Source: Pseudovibrio flavus (GTDB lineage Bacteria; Pseudomonadota; Alphaproteobacteria; Rhizobiales; Stappiaceae). From it: DNA of 64,000 nucleotides. The stretch lies in the NCBI RefSeq assembly GCF_009711345.1, contig NZ_SMMA01000061.1, positions 62,001 through 126,000 of the forward strand. The letters run 5' to 3'. Position 1 is the first letter of the stretch. Each line of letters opens with the position of its first letter. A program made the position numbers and the translations under genes. Under the pieces are notes generated by a model. That model was not told where the DNA came from. It was given only the letters and a program-made list of their open reading frames with translations, and did not search any database. Positions 1 through 7,259 of this stretch are shown in pieces.

Positions 1-546
1 GCCGGGGTCAAGACCCATAGAGTAGTCATCAAGGATCATCAACTCTGGATCTTGAGCAAAGATCAGGCCCAAAACCACCTGAGATCGCTGGCCGCAAGAC
101 ATGTTTCCAATGACATGGCTGTGGGGCAAGCCCAGTCGGTCAACCAGATCATAAAAAATTTCACGTCGCCACTTTGGGTAAAATGGCGCATAAAACTTCT
201 CGATTTGGCTGATTGTCATGAACTCGTAGGCAAGATGTCCTTCAAACAGCAGCCCAATTCGTGCCCTCGTAGCAGCACTAAGCAAATGAGACTGTTCGCC
301 CAGAACCTCGCACCGACCACCTACCGGTTTCAAGAACCCCATTAGGATCTTGATCAGGGTCGTTTTGCCAACACCATTCTTACCAAGAAGAGCAACAACG
401 CGCCCTTTCGGGACACTGAAATTTAGGTTTTCGTAGATTGTTCTCTTGCCATACCGATGGGTTAATCCCTTCACCGAGATAGCCGCCTCGTGGGAGCAGC
501 AGCAGGATTTAACCTGCTGCGCCTTACCGGTATTTTGCGAAACCAT
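1..546 (-). CDS. ABC transporter ATP-binding protein, 3' end beyond window
   Basis: Reading leftward from ATG at 546 gives about 182 residues of an ABC ATPase that runs off the window. Walker A is GKNGVGKTT (about residue 58-66). The signature is MSCGQRSQ instead of LSGGQ, and the Walker B stretch reads LMILDDYSMGLDP, so the usual catalytic Glu is Asp. The N terminus before the ATPase fold carries a CCC cluster (KSCCCSHE, about residues 19-26). The start overlaps the stop of the Cys-rich feo-linked gene by one base (TGATG), so it is translationally coupled to the feo operon. The family resembles ATPases of ABC-2 type exporters. Its permease, if any, lies outside the window. Role in iron or heme handling is inference from position. 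Confidence 0.8.
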   Translation of the reverse strand, partial: MVSQNTGKAQQVKSCCCSHEAAISVKGLTHRYGKRTIYENLNFSVPKGRVVALLGKNGVGKTTLIKILMGFLKPVGGRCEVLGEQSHLLSAATRARIGLLFEGHLAYEFMTISQIEKFYAPFYPKWRREIFYDLVDRLGLPHSHVIGNMSCGQRSQVVLGLIFAQDPELMILDDYSMGLDPG

Positions 547-758
547 CAGTGATCTCGCATTTCAGGCTTACCATCGCTGCTTGCCTCAGGCGCGCATCCG
601 GAACAGCAGGATTTCTCTTGCGAACAAGAGCCGCAGGACCCGCGCTTAAGCCATAGCTTTCTATAGAGATAGACAATCGCGATTAGAGTAATACCAATGA
701 AGACAAGGTAGTCTGTCCACGCATTGGCACTCGAGGCTAAAAGGCTTGTTTCACTCAT
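546..758 (-). CDS. FeoB-associated Cys-rich membrane protein
   Basis: Seventy residues with one membrane segment (about residues 15-32) followed by a basic stretch and a cysteine-rich tail with the pattern CGSC, CC, C (about residues 42-55). This is the architecture of the small FeoB-associated Cys-rich membrane proteins often encoded after feoB. The ATG overlaps the feoB stop by four bases (ATGA type) and its own stop overlaps the start of the following ABC ATPase. Cysteines probably face the cytoplasm and could bind iron or another metal delivered by FeoB, but that is inference; the family has no firmly established biochemical role. Confidence 0.75.
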   Translation of the reverse strand: MSETSLLASSANAWTDYLVFIGITLIAIVYLYRKLWLKRGSCGSCSQEKSCCSGCAPEASSDGKPEMRDH

Positions 759-3271
759 AAGGAAACCTCGCTGGAGTGCCTATTGTTGATTAGTGTTCCT
801 GAATTCGTCCGCTCACTCTTGAGGCCAATCGCGATTACAAGCGCCAAAGCGGCAAAGTAGACTATAGACATGGCCTCGATACCTGTAAGGGAGAAGTACG
901 TACCAGCAGTGAACACGATGCTGGACACGGTGAGCCCGAGGAACGTCGGGAACAGGATAGAAAAGACCATCCATAGGTAAGAGCCGGTCTGTACGCGCAC
1001 CATGACCGTTGTTGCCAGACACGGAGGGTAAAGCGCAAAGAACAGGATCATCGAAACTGCCAAAAGCGCGGTAGCACCACCTGCCTTTGTTTCATCGCCC
1101 ATACGTTCCTCAAGAGAGGCATTTTCGCTATCGCTTTGCTGGAACAAAACACCGAGGGTCGCTACGCTGCTTTCGCGAGCAGCGAAGGAAGACAGGAGCG
1201 CAATATTAATTTTCCAGTCGAAACCGGCATACTGCGTGACCGGCTCCATAGAGCGTCCAATAGCACCAAGGAGCGAGCTGGAAAGACGCTCTTCTTTGAG
1301 GTCTCGGCGCAAAGAGTTACGCTCTTTGATTAGCTTACGCAGTGCGCGGCTAGCAGCCTTCGCATCCTTGTCGCCTTTAGGAGGCTTAACAACGGCATAA
1401 AACTCCGCATTACGAGCCTTAAAGTCCTTCGCCACTTTGCGGGATGCTGCAGCGCCTTTGGCGTTTAGCTTGGCACGGCGGTAATCGTTGTAGAAGTTTA
1501 CCAGCCCGACAACCTCGGCTTCGCTTGCGAGATTTTCATAGGCACTGCCTGCGACTTTGCTCTGGAACTTATCGAGAGCAACAACTGCCTGCGCCTCATA
1601 GTGCTGCATTCTGTCCTCTGGCAACCCCGGAAACTGGAGCAGCGTGAACACAACGACGGCGACAGCAACGACGATGGTACCAACCTTCTTGATATAAACC
1701 CATGTGCGCTCAATTGAGCGACGCAGAACGCCGCCAATCGTCGGCACGTGGTAACTAGGCAGCTCCATCACGAATGGAGAAGTCTCCTGCCCCTTCAAAA
1801 CCGTTTTGGTCAAAAGTTTGGAAACCAGCAGCGCGAAAATGACCGTCATCGTTGAGATGTAGAAGGTCATCAAGGATTTATCTTCAACGAAGAAAATACC
1901 CAGCAACAGTGTGTAGAGCGGAACCTTCGCAAGGCAGTTCATGAACGGCACGGCGAAAATGGTTGCCATTCTGGCGCGGTTATCTGGAATGCCTTTTGTC
2001 GCCATAATCGCTGGCACAGCGCAACCACCGGCAAACACACCACCCAAGATAAGAGGTAGGGTACTTTGCCCATGTAGACCGAAGCGATTGAGAATGCGGT
2101 CAAGAATGAAGGCGATACGCGCCATATATCCGGAGTCTTCCAAGATTGCGATAAGCGCGAACAAAATCAGAAAGATCGGCACATAGTTCAAAAGCGTATT
2201 TGCAGAATCGATAAGCCATAGACCCAGTGCACGGGTGTAAGGGTCTTCGATAAAACCGGCAGCAGGCAAGAAGCCAGACAAAATTTCACGGGTCTTGGCC
2301 AAGTACGGCCATGTGTAATTTGTTAGTTCGTAGCCCCAGACAATCGATGCCTGATAGATAAGATAAACCGTCAGGATCAGGAAGATTGGCGCACCGATAC
2401 GATTGAGGACAACGCTGTCGATTTTCTTGGAAACAGATCCGCGCCCCGTGCCTTTTGTGGTCAATGCATCGGAAATAATTGAGCGAATAATAGCGTTGCG
2501 AACATTAATGACGTGGTCGCTTATGTCTGCTCCGTACTGATCGAAGAAACAACGATTTGCCTCAGAAACCTTCTGCTCCAACTCTGTGACTACCGAGGCC
2601 TCGCAAAGTTTGGTGATCAACTGTGTTGCGTACTGGTCTTGCTCCAAAAGCTTGATTGCAAACCAACGAGAAGAGGCAGGAAGGCTAACATTCGTGCCAA
2701 CAAGCATTGCCTCAATATCTTTAATCGAACCTTCAAGTGGCCCGTAGTCGATTTCATAGGCAGAGGAATTTGTAAGTTGCTCGACTGCTGAAATCTCTTC
2801 CTTAAGGTTTTTACAGCCCTGCCCTTTACTGCCTACTGTCTCCACAACCGGAATACCGAGCCTGCTCGACAATTGATCTACCGATATCGTAATGCCGCGG
2901 CGGGTTGCAACGTCTAGCATGTTGAGCGCCAGAACCACGTTCTGACCCATCTCCAACAACTGCATTGTCAGGTTCAAGGACCGGCGCAAGTTTGCGGCAT
3001 CGACAACGTTCACACAAACCTGCGGCTTTTGCGTCAAAAGAAACTCTTGAGTTACACGTTCTTCTGGCGAAAACGACGTCAGGCTGTAAGTACCGGGAAG
3101 ATCGACAACAAGGGTACTTTGGCCATTGAAAGAGTAGCGACCGGACTTTTTCTCGACAGTGACACCCGGATAGTTCGCAACATACTGCCGCGCTCCGGTT
3201 AGAGCATTGAAAAGCGTTGTTTTGCCAGCATTCTGCTGACCCAGCAGCGCAATGGTTGCCTCTTGTCTCAT
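755..3271 (-). CDS. feoB: Ferrous iron transporter FeoB
   Basis: Fe(II) transporter of the inner membrane, 838 residues. The N-terminal G domain shows G1 GQQNAGKTT (residues 11-19; FeoB proteins commonly have GNPNSGKTT), the G3 DLPGTYSLT and the G4 NMLD motifs. The membrane domain includes the two Gate regions, with GCAVPAIMATKG and later YPPCLATT. A long, charged, alanine- and lysine-rich segment (about residues 570-660) sits between membrane segments and makes the protein longer than E. coli FeoB (773). ATG follows the feoA stop directly (TAGATG), so feoA-feoB are coupled. Downstream coupling continues into the Cys-rich protein and an ABC ATPase. Confidence 0.96.
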   Translation of the reverse strand: MRQEATIALLGQQNAGKTTLFNALTGARQYVANYPGVTVEKKSGRYSFNGQSTLVVDLPGTYSLTSFSPEERVTQEFLLTQKPQVCVNVVDAANLRRSLNLTMQLLEMGQNVVLALNMLDVATRRGITISVDQLSSRLGIPVVETVGSKGQGCKNLKEEISAVEQLTNSSAYEIDYGPLEGSIKDIEAMLVGTNVSLPASSRWFAIKLLEQDQYATQLITKLCEASVVTELEQKVSEANRCFFDQYGADISDHVINVRNAIIRSIISDALTTKGTGRGSVSKKIDSVVLNRIGAPIFLILTVYLIYQASIVWGYELTNYTWPYLAKTREILSGFLPAAGFIEDPYTRALGLWLIDSANTLLNYVPIFLILFALIAILEDSGYMARIAFILDRILNRFGLHGQSTLPLILGGVFAGGCAVPAIMATKGIPDNRARMATIFAVPFMNCLAKVPLYTLLLGIFFVEDKSLMTFYISTMTVIFALLVSKLLTKTVLKGQETSPFVMELPSYHVPTIGGVLRRSIERTWVYIKKVGTIVVAVAVVVFTLLQFPGLPEDRMQHYEAQAVVALDKFQSKVAGSAYENLASEAEVVGLVNFYNDYRRAKLNAKGAAASRKVAKDFKARNAEFYAVVKPPKGDKDAKAASRALRKLIKERNSLRRDLKEERLSSSLLGAIGRSMEPVTQYAGFDWKINIALLSSFAARESSVATLGVLFQQSDSENASLEERMGDETKAGGATALLAVSMILFFALYPPCLATTVMVRVQTGSYLWMVFSILFPTFLGLTVSSIVFTAGTYFSLTGIEAMSIVYFAALALVIAIGLKSERTNSGTLINNRHSSEVSL

Positions 3272-3538
3272 CTAGTTGATCTCCACGACTTCAATTGTCG
3301 CGGCTTCAGCGCGGCGCAATGCAACGTTGTAGGTGTCTAGCTGGATCTGGATAGGATCTTTCAGCGGCGCGGTACGAACCACGTCCACAGGCGTGTCTGC
3401 AAGCAATCCAAGATCCATAAGCCGCTGACGGATTGCCCCGGCTGAATGGTGCTTTTTCACCAACACTCGTTGACCGGGCAACACATCGTTGAGGAACAAC
3501 GCCACTCCGGCGGAGCGTTGTTTTCGATCGTCTGACAT
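3272..3538 (-). CDS. feoA: Ferrous iron transport accessory protein FeoA
   Basis: Eighty-eight residues forming an SH3-like FeoA domain: the stretch PGQRVLVKKHHSAGAIRQRLMDLGLLADTPVDVVRTAPLKDPIQIQL is typical in spacing of the RRL.DLGL and DPI.I core motifs. FeoA is a small cytoplasmic protein that supports FeoB function. It is the first gene of the leftward feo operon, transcribed from the 3539-3780 region, which it shares with the divergent periplasmic-protein gene. An extra N-terminal stretch of about 18 residues precedes the domain, so a start further downstream is possible. Confidence 0.93.
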   Translation of the reverse strand: MSDDRKQRSAGVALFLNDVLPGQRVLVKKHHSAGAIRQRLMDLGLLADTPVDVVRTAPLKDPIQIQLDTYNVALRRAEAATIEVVEIN

Positions 3539-3615
3539 AGAATATTCCGAAGTTATACTTATCGCGTATTTATTGGCTGGAAATAATTCATATACGTATG
3601 CTTACAACTTGAAAA

Positions 3616-3630
3616 TGCGAATGATTACTA
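3616..3630. promoter_or_regulatory. Fur-box-like site in the feo divergent promoter region
   Basis: The 15-mer TGCGAATGATTACTA fits the 7-1-7 Fur pattern (TGATAAT-N-ATTATCA) at 10 of 14 arm positions. It lies between feoA (leftward) and the secreted-protein gene (rightward), an AT-rich stretch suited to promoters for both. Control by Fur or another iron regulator of the Fur superfamily (Irr is an alphaproteobacterial alternative) is inferred from this match and from the neighbouring feo genes. No -35/-10 pair could be fixed with confidence. Confidence 0.45.
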
Positions 3631-3780
3631 TTTACAACATTACCATCTTAAATGGCGAAGCGGCTCATGCAATTTTTGCAACCAGAAAAGCAAAACTAAA
3701 CATATTACTTAGTAATCAGCACCTACACGTGCAGTTTGCTAGAGGCTTTTTGGTAAGAGCCCAATTGGGTGGAAAGAAAA

Positions 3781-4095
3781 ATGAAACTACTCGGCATTGC
3801 TGCTGTACTGGGTTTTGCGGTGGCCTCAACCTCTGCGTTTGCTCACACACCTCTTTGTTCCTGCTATGACAACGGCGATGGTACCGTTCTGTGCGAAGGC
3901 GGTTTTTCTGACGGTTCTTCTGCTTCTGGCGTGGGCGTGCTCGTTATGGATGCCAACGGCAACACCTTGCTTGAAGGCAAGATGAGCGAAGACAGCGAAT
4001 TCGAATTCGACAAGCCGGATGGGGACTACAAAGTTGTATTTGACGCAGGCCCAGGCCACGCAGTTGAAATCAACGGCTCCGACATCGTCGAATAA
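3781..4095 (+). CDS. Small secreted periplasmic protein, feo-linked
   Basis: About 104 residues. ATG at 3781 is preferred over the in-frame GTG at 3769 because it begins a clear signal peptide (MKLLGIAAVLGF...ASTSAFA|HTP) and has GGTGGAAAG upstream. The mature part begins HTPLCSCYDNGDGTVLCEGGFSDG, with three cysteines and a His near the new N terminus, then a beta-rich segment (VMDANGNTLLEGKMSEDSEFEFDKPDGDYKVVFDAGPGHAVEI) resembling a carboxypeptidase-regulatory-like or PKD-type beta-sandwich. It is divergent from feoA and is followed by a DUF4198-type periplasmic protein. Not a family I can name precisely. A role in periplasmic metal handling is inference from context. Confidence 0.75.
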   Translation: MKLLGIAAVLGFAVASTSAFAHTPLCSCYDNGDGTVLCEGGFSDGSSASGVGVLVMDANGNTLLEGKMSEDSEFEFDKPDGDYKVVFDAGPGHAVEINGSDIVE

Positions 4096-4100
4096 ATAGA

Positions 4101-4125
4101 ATTTGGCGCACTAGCGCCGCCAAAT
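4101..4125 (+). terminator. Intercistronic stem-loop
   Basis: Perfect 8-bp stem ATTTGGCG / CGCCAAAT around a 9-nt loop, six bases after the stop of the small secreted protein gene. No U-run follows, so it is more likely an attenuator or mRNA-stabilising hairpin between the two periplasmic genes than a full terminator. Confidence 0.5.
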
Positions 4126-4209
4126 ACAAACAAGTTGAAGTTTAACGCAGATTGCAACGCATTCTGTGAGCGATCTTCTATTACCTAACTTACAAAGCTT
4201 GGTTCACAA

Positions 4210-4995
4210 ATGAAAAAGATCCTCTTGGGCGCAGCCCTCATCTCCGCAGTTGCTATGGGCTCTGCACAGGCACACTTCCAGCTTCTCTACACTCCAGAAG
4301 TTATGCTAGACGCACCTGCAGAAATCGATCTGAAGCTCGTATTCGGTCACCCAATGGAAAACGGTCACGTTATGGACATGGGCGAGCCAGAAGCATTCAA
4401 CGTGTTCTTCAAAGGCAAGTCCAAAGACCTACTTTCCACCCTGAAGCCGATCACCTGGAAAGGCCCACACAACGACGCGAAAGCTTATGAAGCAAGCTAC
4501 AAAGTGAAGCGCAACGGCGACTACATCTTCACATTCACCCCTGCTCCATACCTTGAAGAAGGTGAAGGCGTTTACATCCAGCAGATCACCAAGAGCTTTG
4601 TAAACAAGGCTGGCCTTCCAACCGGTTGGAATGAGCCTGTTGGCCTCGTCACCGAAATCGTTCCACTGAACAAGCCATACCAGAACTATGTTGGCGGCAC
4701 CTTCACCGGTCAGGTTCTGAGCGAAGGCAAACCAGCAGCTGGCGTTGAATGTGAAATCGAGTACATCAACCCACTCGTTGAAATGGACGCAAACGCATTC
4801 GGTAAAGAAGCAGGTCCAAAGCCAGCTACCGCAATGGTCGCGATCACAGATGCAAACGGCATGTTCACTTTCGGTATTCCACGCGCAGGCAACTGGGGCT
4901 TCGCATGCCTTGGTTCCGGCCCAGCTAAAGAATTCAACGGCAAAGAACTCTCTCAGGATGCAGTTCTCTGGATCAACGCAACCGAATTCAAATAA
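4210..4995 (+). CDS. DUF4198/NikM-like periplasmic protein
   Basis: A 261-residue secreted protein. Residues 1-21 are a signal peptide (MKKILLGAALISAVAMGSAQA) and the mature protein starts with His (HFQLLYTP), as in many DUF4198/NikM-type periplasmic components, where an N-terminal His can take part in metal binding. Further His residues occur in GHPMENGHVMDMG (about 50-62). The C-terminal half (GGTFTGQVLSEGKPAAGVECEIEYIN ... TDANGMFTFGIPRAGNWGF) is the beta-sandwich typical of this group. Members accompany nickel and cobalt transporters. Here the position next to feo suggests iron, which is inference. A strong terminator follows. Confidence 0.75.
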   Translation: MKKILLGAALISAVAMGSAQAHFQLLYTPEVMLDAPAEIDLKLVFGHPMENGHVMDMGEPEAFNVFFKGKSKDLLSTLKPITWKGPHNDAKAYEASYKVKRNGDYIFTFTPAPYLEEGEGVYIQQITKSFVNKAGLPTGWNEPVGLVTEIVPLNKPYQNYVGGTFTGQVLSEGKPAAGVECEIEYINPLVEMDANAFGKEAGPKPATAMVAITDANGMFTFGIPRAGNWGFACLGSGPAKEFNGKELSQDAVLWINATEFK

Positions 4996-5017
4996 GCTAC
5001 TTACGTAAGTGGTAACA

Positions 5018-5048
5018 GGTTCCCGAGCACCCGTTCGGGAACCTTTTT
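5018..5048 (+). terminator. Rho-independent terminator
   Basis: Nine-bp perfect stem GGTTCCCGA / TCGGGAACC, eight-base loop, then TTTTT. It closes the rightward transcript of the two periplasmic genes. Confidence 0.9.
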
Positions 5049-5088
5049 CTTAGCCTGACTGTAATCGATAAGGCCGAGGCAACCGAAT

Positions 5089-5382
5089 ATGATCGCACAT
5101 AGCCCCTTGTGCCCCGGAAACATCATCAAAGAGCAGTATCTACAACCGCTCAAGCTGACGCCCTATACCCTCGCCAAGCGAATGGGTATTTCACGCCGTA
5201 GACTCGAACGTGTTCTAAGAGGCGAAAGCAGAATTACCGTCGACACTGCAGCGCGCCTTGCAAAGTACTTCGGTACAAGCGTAGAGCACTGGCTCCATTT
5301 GCAGCTGAACTTTGATGCGATGAAAGCAACCAGCATTCCTAACGACGAGCTAAGCTACATTCGCCCGCACTGTGATTGGTAA
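5089..5382 (+). CDS. HigA-type antitoxin / XRE family DNA-binding protein, solitary
   Basis: Ninety-seven residues with the HigA/VapI pattern: PGNIIKEQYLQPLKLTPYTLAKRMGISRRRLERVLRGESRITVDTAARLAKYFGTSVEHWLHLQLNFD. The helix-turn-helix lies at about residues 26-70. HigA antitoxins normally follow a HigB RNase toxin gene, but the 93 bases between the preceding terminator end and this ATG (5049-5088) are far too short for one, and a TetR gene lies convergent nine bases downstream. It is therefore an orphan antitoxin or a plain regulator of this family. Shine-Dalgarno is weak (CCGAGGCAACCGAAT). Confidence 0.85.
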   Translation: MIAHSPLCPGNIIKEQYLQPLKLTPYTLAKRMGISRRRLERVLRGESRITVDTAARLAKYFGTSVEHWLHLQLNFDAMKATSIPNDELSYIRPHCDW

Positions 5383-5391
5383 AAAGCTGGA

Positions 5392-6096
5392 TTAGCTGGT
5401 TTTCATAAAAAGCGACCGAAACCAGAGATCGTCCATTACACGGATAACAAGATCAAGGTTGGGTGGCTGTTCACTTGCATCCCATTTTGCCATTCGGTGA
5501 ACGTCGGCAAGAAGAGCGTCCGACATATGGATGACTGCACGTACCTTCATTCGCAGGAAGGCCAGATCAGCCTCGTCATCATGCACCCGTTCCCGCCTAG
5601 CTAAATCACGCACAATTCGCTCTGCCCATACCCTATTAATGGACTCCATACGCTGAAAGATCTGCTGGTCTTCTCGCAGTAAAATCTCACGCGCTTCAAG
5701 CAGTCCGGGATTAAGCGCAGCGAGCATAACCGTATAAGAATTGGCGCGGTGTATGGATTCTCTGAGGCCAAGCCCGCCGCCTCGTGGACGATGAATGCGC
5801 ATCAAGGCCCAGTATTTCCAAAGAACAGCTTTTATGATGTCAGCACGGCTGTTGAAGTAGAGATAAAAAGTCCCTCTCACCATGCCTGCGGCAGAGACCA
5901 GATGGTCAATAGTCAGCGAATCGTACCCTACCTTTTCAATCTCACGCGCTGCCACGGCGAGTAATTTCGCCCGCGTACGCACTCGTTTCTTGCGCTTGGA
6001 TAGCGAATTTGCCCGCGCCTCCAAAAGTTCGGCAACGTTAAAACCCTCTGAAGGGGGACTTTTTTCGAGATACGGACTAATACTCACAAAATGCAT
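5392..6096 (-). CDS. TetR family transcriptional regulator
   Basis: A 234-residue repressor-type protein. The N-terminal DNA-binding domain is at about residues 38-90, with RAKLLAVAAREIEKVGYDSLTIDHLVSAAGMVRGTFYLYFNSRADII carrying the TetR helix-turn-helix and the GTFYLYF signature. The C-terminal ligand domain has no recognisable subfamily. It is divergent from the ABC importer/acyl-CoA ligase operon and separated from it by about 70 bases carrying repeated sequence elements, so it is the likely local regulator. Its ligand may be the imported compound or its CoA thioester, by analogy with other TetR proteins of acyl-CoA metabolism (inference). Confidence 0.88.
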   Translation of the reverse strand: MHFVSISPYLEKSPPSEGFNVAELLEARANSLSKRKKRVRTRAKLLAVAAREIEKVGYDSLTIDHLVSAAGMVRGTFYLYFNSRADIIKAVLWKYWALMRIHRPRGGGLGLRESIHRANSYTVMLAALNPGLLEAREILLREDQQIFQRMESINRVWAERIVRDLARRERVHDDEADLAFLRMKVRAVIHMSDALLADVHRMAKWDASEQPPNLDLVIRVMDDLWFRSLFMKTS

Positions 6097-6107
6097 GAAT
6101 AATTATT

Positions 6108-6158
6108 GACAGAGTGTCTAATTTTGGTCAACGTTTAAAAAATAGATACAGCGTCTAA
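6108..6158. promoter_or_regulatory. Candidate TetR operator: two related repeats in a divergent promoter
   Basis: The intergenic region holds ACAGAGTGTCTAA at 6109-6121 and ACAGCGTCTAA at 6148-6158. The first lies within GACAGAGTGTC (6108-6118), which has GACA/TGTC dyad symmetry and overlaps a TTGACA-like -35 for the rightward operon (TTGACA at 6106-6111). Repeated operator half-sites between a regulator and its divergent operon fit autoregulation, but binding is unproven. Confidence 0.45.
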
Positions 6159-6169
6159 AAATGGAGTAA

Positions 6170-7231
6170 GTGGTGCGAGGGTCCCGCATTCGTTTCGAAA
6201 ACGTCAGCAAATCATTCGGTGCTACCGTGGCCCTGAGCGAATTCAATCTGGATATAGAGCCGGGTGAATTTGTTACGCTTCTGGGCGCATCTGGCTCTGG
6301 TAAGTCCACAGCCCTCAATATTCTCGCAGGGTTCTCGGAGGCAACTTCAGGCGACGTTTACATCGACAACCGGCCGTTAAATGGGGTGGCTCCAGAGCAC
6401 CGTAACATCGGCATGGTGTTTCAAAACTTTGCCCTTTTTCCGCATAAGACCGTTGCTGAAAATGTTGCGTTTCCATTGCGTATGAGAAAAGTTCCAAAGG
6501 AAGAGATTGCCCGCAAAGTCAAAGAGGCTTTGGCCATGGTGCGTCTTGAGGGATACGCTGAACGCAAACCTCAAGAGCTCTCGGGCGGTCAGCGTCAAAG
6601 GGTTGCCCTAGCCCGCGCCGTTGTGTTTGAGCCTCCGGTGCTGCTGATGGATGAATGTCTGTCAGCATTGGACCCGAAACTTCGTGAAGAGCTACAAGAG
6701 GAAATCCGCAGCATTCACAAAAGCATCAACACAACGGTTCTGTTCGTAACCCATGACCAGTCCGAGGCGCTTACTCTTTCCGACCGTATCGCGATCCTGC
6801 AAGGCGGAAAGATTGTGCAAGTCGATACTCCGGTATCCCTTTACGACCGGCCAAAGACCCGTTTTGTGGCGGATTTTATAGGACAGTCAAATATCTTCGA
6901 TCTCTCCGTTATCACGAATGGACGGGCCGACATTCCTGAAATGTCGCTTGATATTCCTATGGCAAACCCGGAGGCCACAGCAATTAGCTTGAGGCCGGAA
7001 TGCATATCCTTTGCGAAGGGGCATGAAGGTGACGATCAAACAACATTTGAAGGAACAGTGCACGACGAAGTGTTCTTCGGGCCAGTGCTTTCACAATCAG
7101 TGCGCCTGAATACCGGTCGCATTATCGAGGTTCGTTGTCCGCGGTCTACCCGCGAAGAACGCCCTCGCGTTGGAGAGACGGTGAAACTTGCATTCAATAA
7201 CGAAGATGCAGTGCCGCTGCTCGCAGATTAA
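6170..7231 (+). CDS. PotA/FbpC-type ABC importer ATPase
   Basis: A 353-residue ATPase of the spermidine/putrescine-iron(III) class. Walker A GASGSGKST (about 45-53), Q-loop MVFQNFALFPHKTV, signature LSGGQRQRVALARA, Walker B VLLMDECLSALDP (Cys instead of the common Pro after the catalytic Glu), H-loop VTHDQ. A C-terminal TOBE-like regulatory domain follows (about 240-350). GTG at 6170 or the next codon GTG at 6173 can serve as start, with GGAG at 6163-6166. First gene of the operon ATPase, binding protein, two permeases, enoyl-CoA hydratase-like protein and CoA ligase. Confidence 0.92.
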   Translation: MVRGSRIRFENVSKSFGATVALSEFNLDIEPGEFVTLLGASGSGKSTALNILAGFSEATSGDVYIDNRPLNGVAPEHRNIGMVFQNFALFPHKTVAENVAFPLRMRKVPKEEIARKVKEALAMVRLEGYAERKPQELSGGQRQRVALARAVVFEPPVLLMDECLSALDPKLREELQEEIRSIHKSINTTVLFVTHDQSEALTLSDRIAILQGGKIVQVDTPVSLYDRPKTRFVADFIGQSNIFDLSVITNGRADIPEMSLDIPMANPEATAISLRPECISFAKGHEGDDQTTFEGTVHDEVFFGPVLSQSVRLNTGRIIEVRCPRSTREERPRVGETVKLAFNNEDAVPLLAD

Positions 7232-7259
7232 CCAGCTCAACGTTCTTGGGGAGGGAACT

